From Aquitalea denitrificans (GTDB taxonomy: Bacteria; Pseudomonadota; Gammaproteobacteria; Burkholderiales; Chromobacteriaceae): a DNA stretch of 64,000 nucleotides. Positions 63,895 to 64,000 of this stretch are shown piece by piece (within the stretch, counting starts at the first letter, position 1; the number at the start of each line of letters is the position of its first letter). Position numbers and translations under genes: made by a program. Location: the NCBI RefSeq assembly GCF_009856625.1, contig NZ_CP047241.1:3410001-3474000 (forward strand). The letters are read 5' to 3'. The notes below the pieces were generated by a model. That model was not told the DNA's origin. It did no database searches and saw nothing but the letters and a program-made list of their open reading frames with translations.

Positions 63895-64000
63895 AATCGA
63901 GAGCCGTTACGCTTGGCAGTTCCGCGATGGCCGGGGCATCGATAACTGTGTTCCACAGGAGTGGCTACCTGTCGTAGAGAATCTGTGCCAAGCCATCGAC
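63881..64000 (+). CDS. Partial transposon gene, unknown (fifth gene, tniE position)
   Basis: First 40 codons only, MEKSEIESRYAWQFRDGRGI..., running off the window. GGAG lies before the ATG inside the tniQ end (14-nt overlap), so it is coupled to the selector. By order it corresponds to tniE of AbaR-type elements, but I do not recognise the sequence; it could equally be a second selector or an accessory factor. Confidence 0.6.
   Translation, partial: MEKSEIESRYAWQFRDGRGIDNCVPQEWLPVVENLCQAID

Noticed and set aside
57550..64000. CRISPR array or CRISPR-associated transposon components
   Set aside because: No regularly spaced repeats and no cas gene are visible; the element continues past the window, so absence is only for the visible part.

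Overview
The window reads as chromosome of a Gram-negative betaproteobacterium, most likely Neisseriales/Chromobacteriaceae (Chromobacterium, Vogesella or Aquitalea type). This rests on the neisserial-type trimeric porin, the fused sdhCDABE-gltA / odhAB-lpdA-sucCD citric-acid-cycle block next to mdh, a cbb3 oxidase operon, tryptophanase, and the moderately GC-rich codon use. No Neisseria-type DNA uptake sequences were noticed. The genus is an inference.

Layout. 0-4.4 kb: an MdfA-type multidrug transporter (minus), then a plus operon of apbC, murI and a secreted barnase-like ribonuclease with its barstar-like inhibitor. 4.4-9.6 kb: an aminotransferase, tRNA-Ser(CGA), a long AT-rich control region carrying two identical inverted repeats in front of a porin, and an ada-alkB alkylation-repair operon with a recognisable Ada operator. 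9.6-20.3 kb, mostly minus: a beta-ketoacyl synthase/ACP pair, a degenerate EAL-HDOD protein, aroC, a prolyl-hydroxylase-like dioxygenase, an alpha/beta hydrolase, pepN and an M61 peptidase. 20.4-26.5 kb: ccoNOQP-ccoG-ccoH with a lipoprotein gene, behind a well-placed FNR/ANR site. 26.5-30.1 kb: tryptophanase preceded by a TnaC-like leader peptide, and a POT peptide transporter. 30.2-33.9 kb: a four-gene coupled operon (ArnT-like GT39, GT2, GtrA flippase, NaxD/ChbG-type deacetylase) predicted to decorate lipid A with an amino sugar. 34-39.3 kb: RluA-family pseudouridine synthase, thioesterase, a metalloprotease-like protein, lrgAB with a divergent LysR regulator, and two lipoproteins.

39.4-54.7 kb is the respiratory core. 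Twelve minus-strand genes (sdhCDABE, gltA, odhA, odhB, a small membrane protein, lpdA, sucC, sucD) encode citrate synthase, the oxoglutarate dehydrogenase complex, succinyl-CoA synthetase and succinate dehydrogenase. A GntR/HutC regulator and mdh are transcribed divergently around an 18-bp palindrome. An intrinsic terminator after gltA splits the block into at least two transcription units. prfB (with the classical +1 frameshift site) and lysS follow.

57.7 kb to the right edge is foreign: one end of a Tn7-like transposon lying downstream of lysS, with tnsA, tnsB, tnsC and a tniQ/tnsD-type selector, plus the first 40 codons of a fifth gene. The selector carries a TniQ/zinc-ribbon N-terminus followed by what look like five tandem helix-turn-helix modules. 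The rest of the element and its cargo lie outside the window.

All calls were made by reading sequence and recalling families. No searches or alignments were run, so promoter, operator and RNA-structure calls are candidates.
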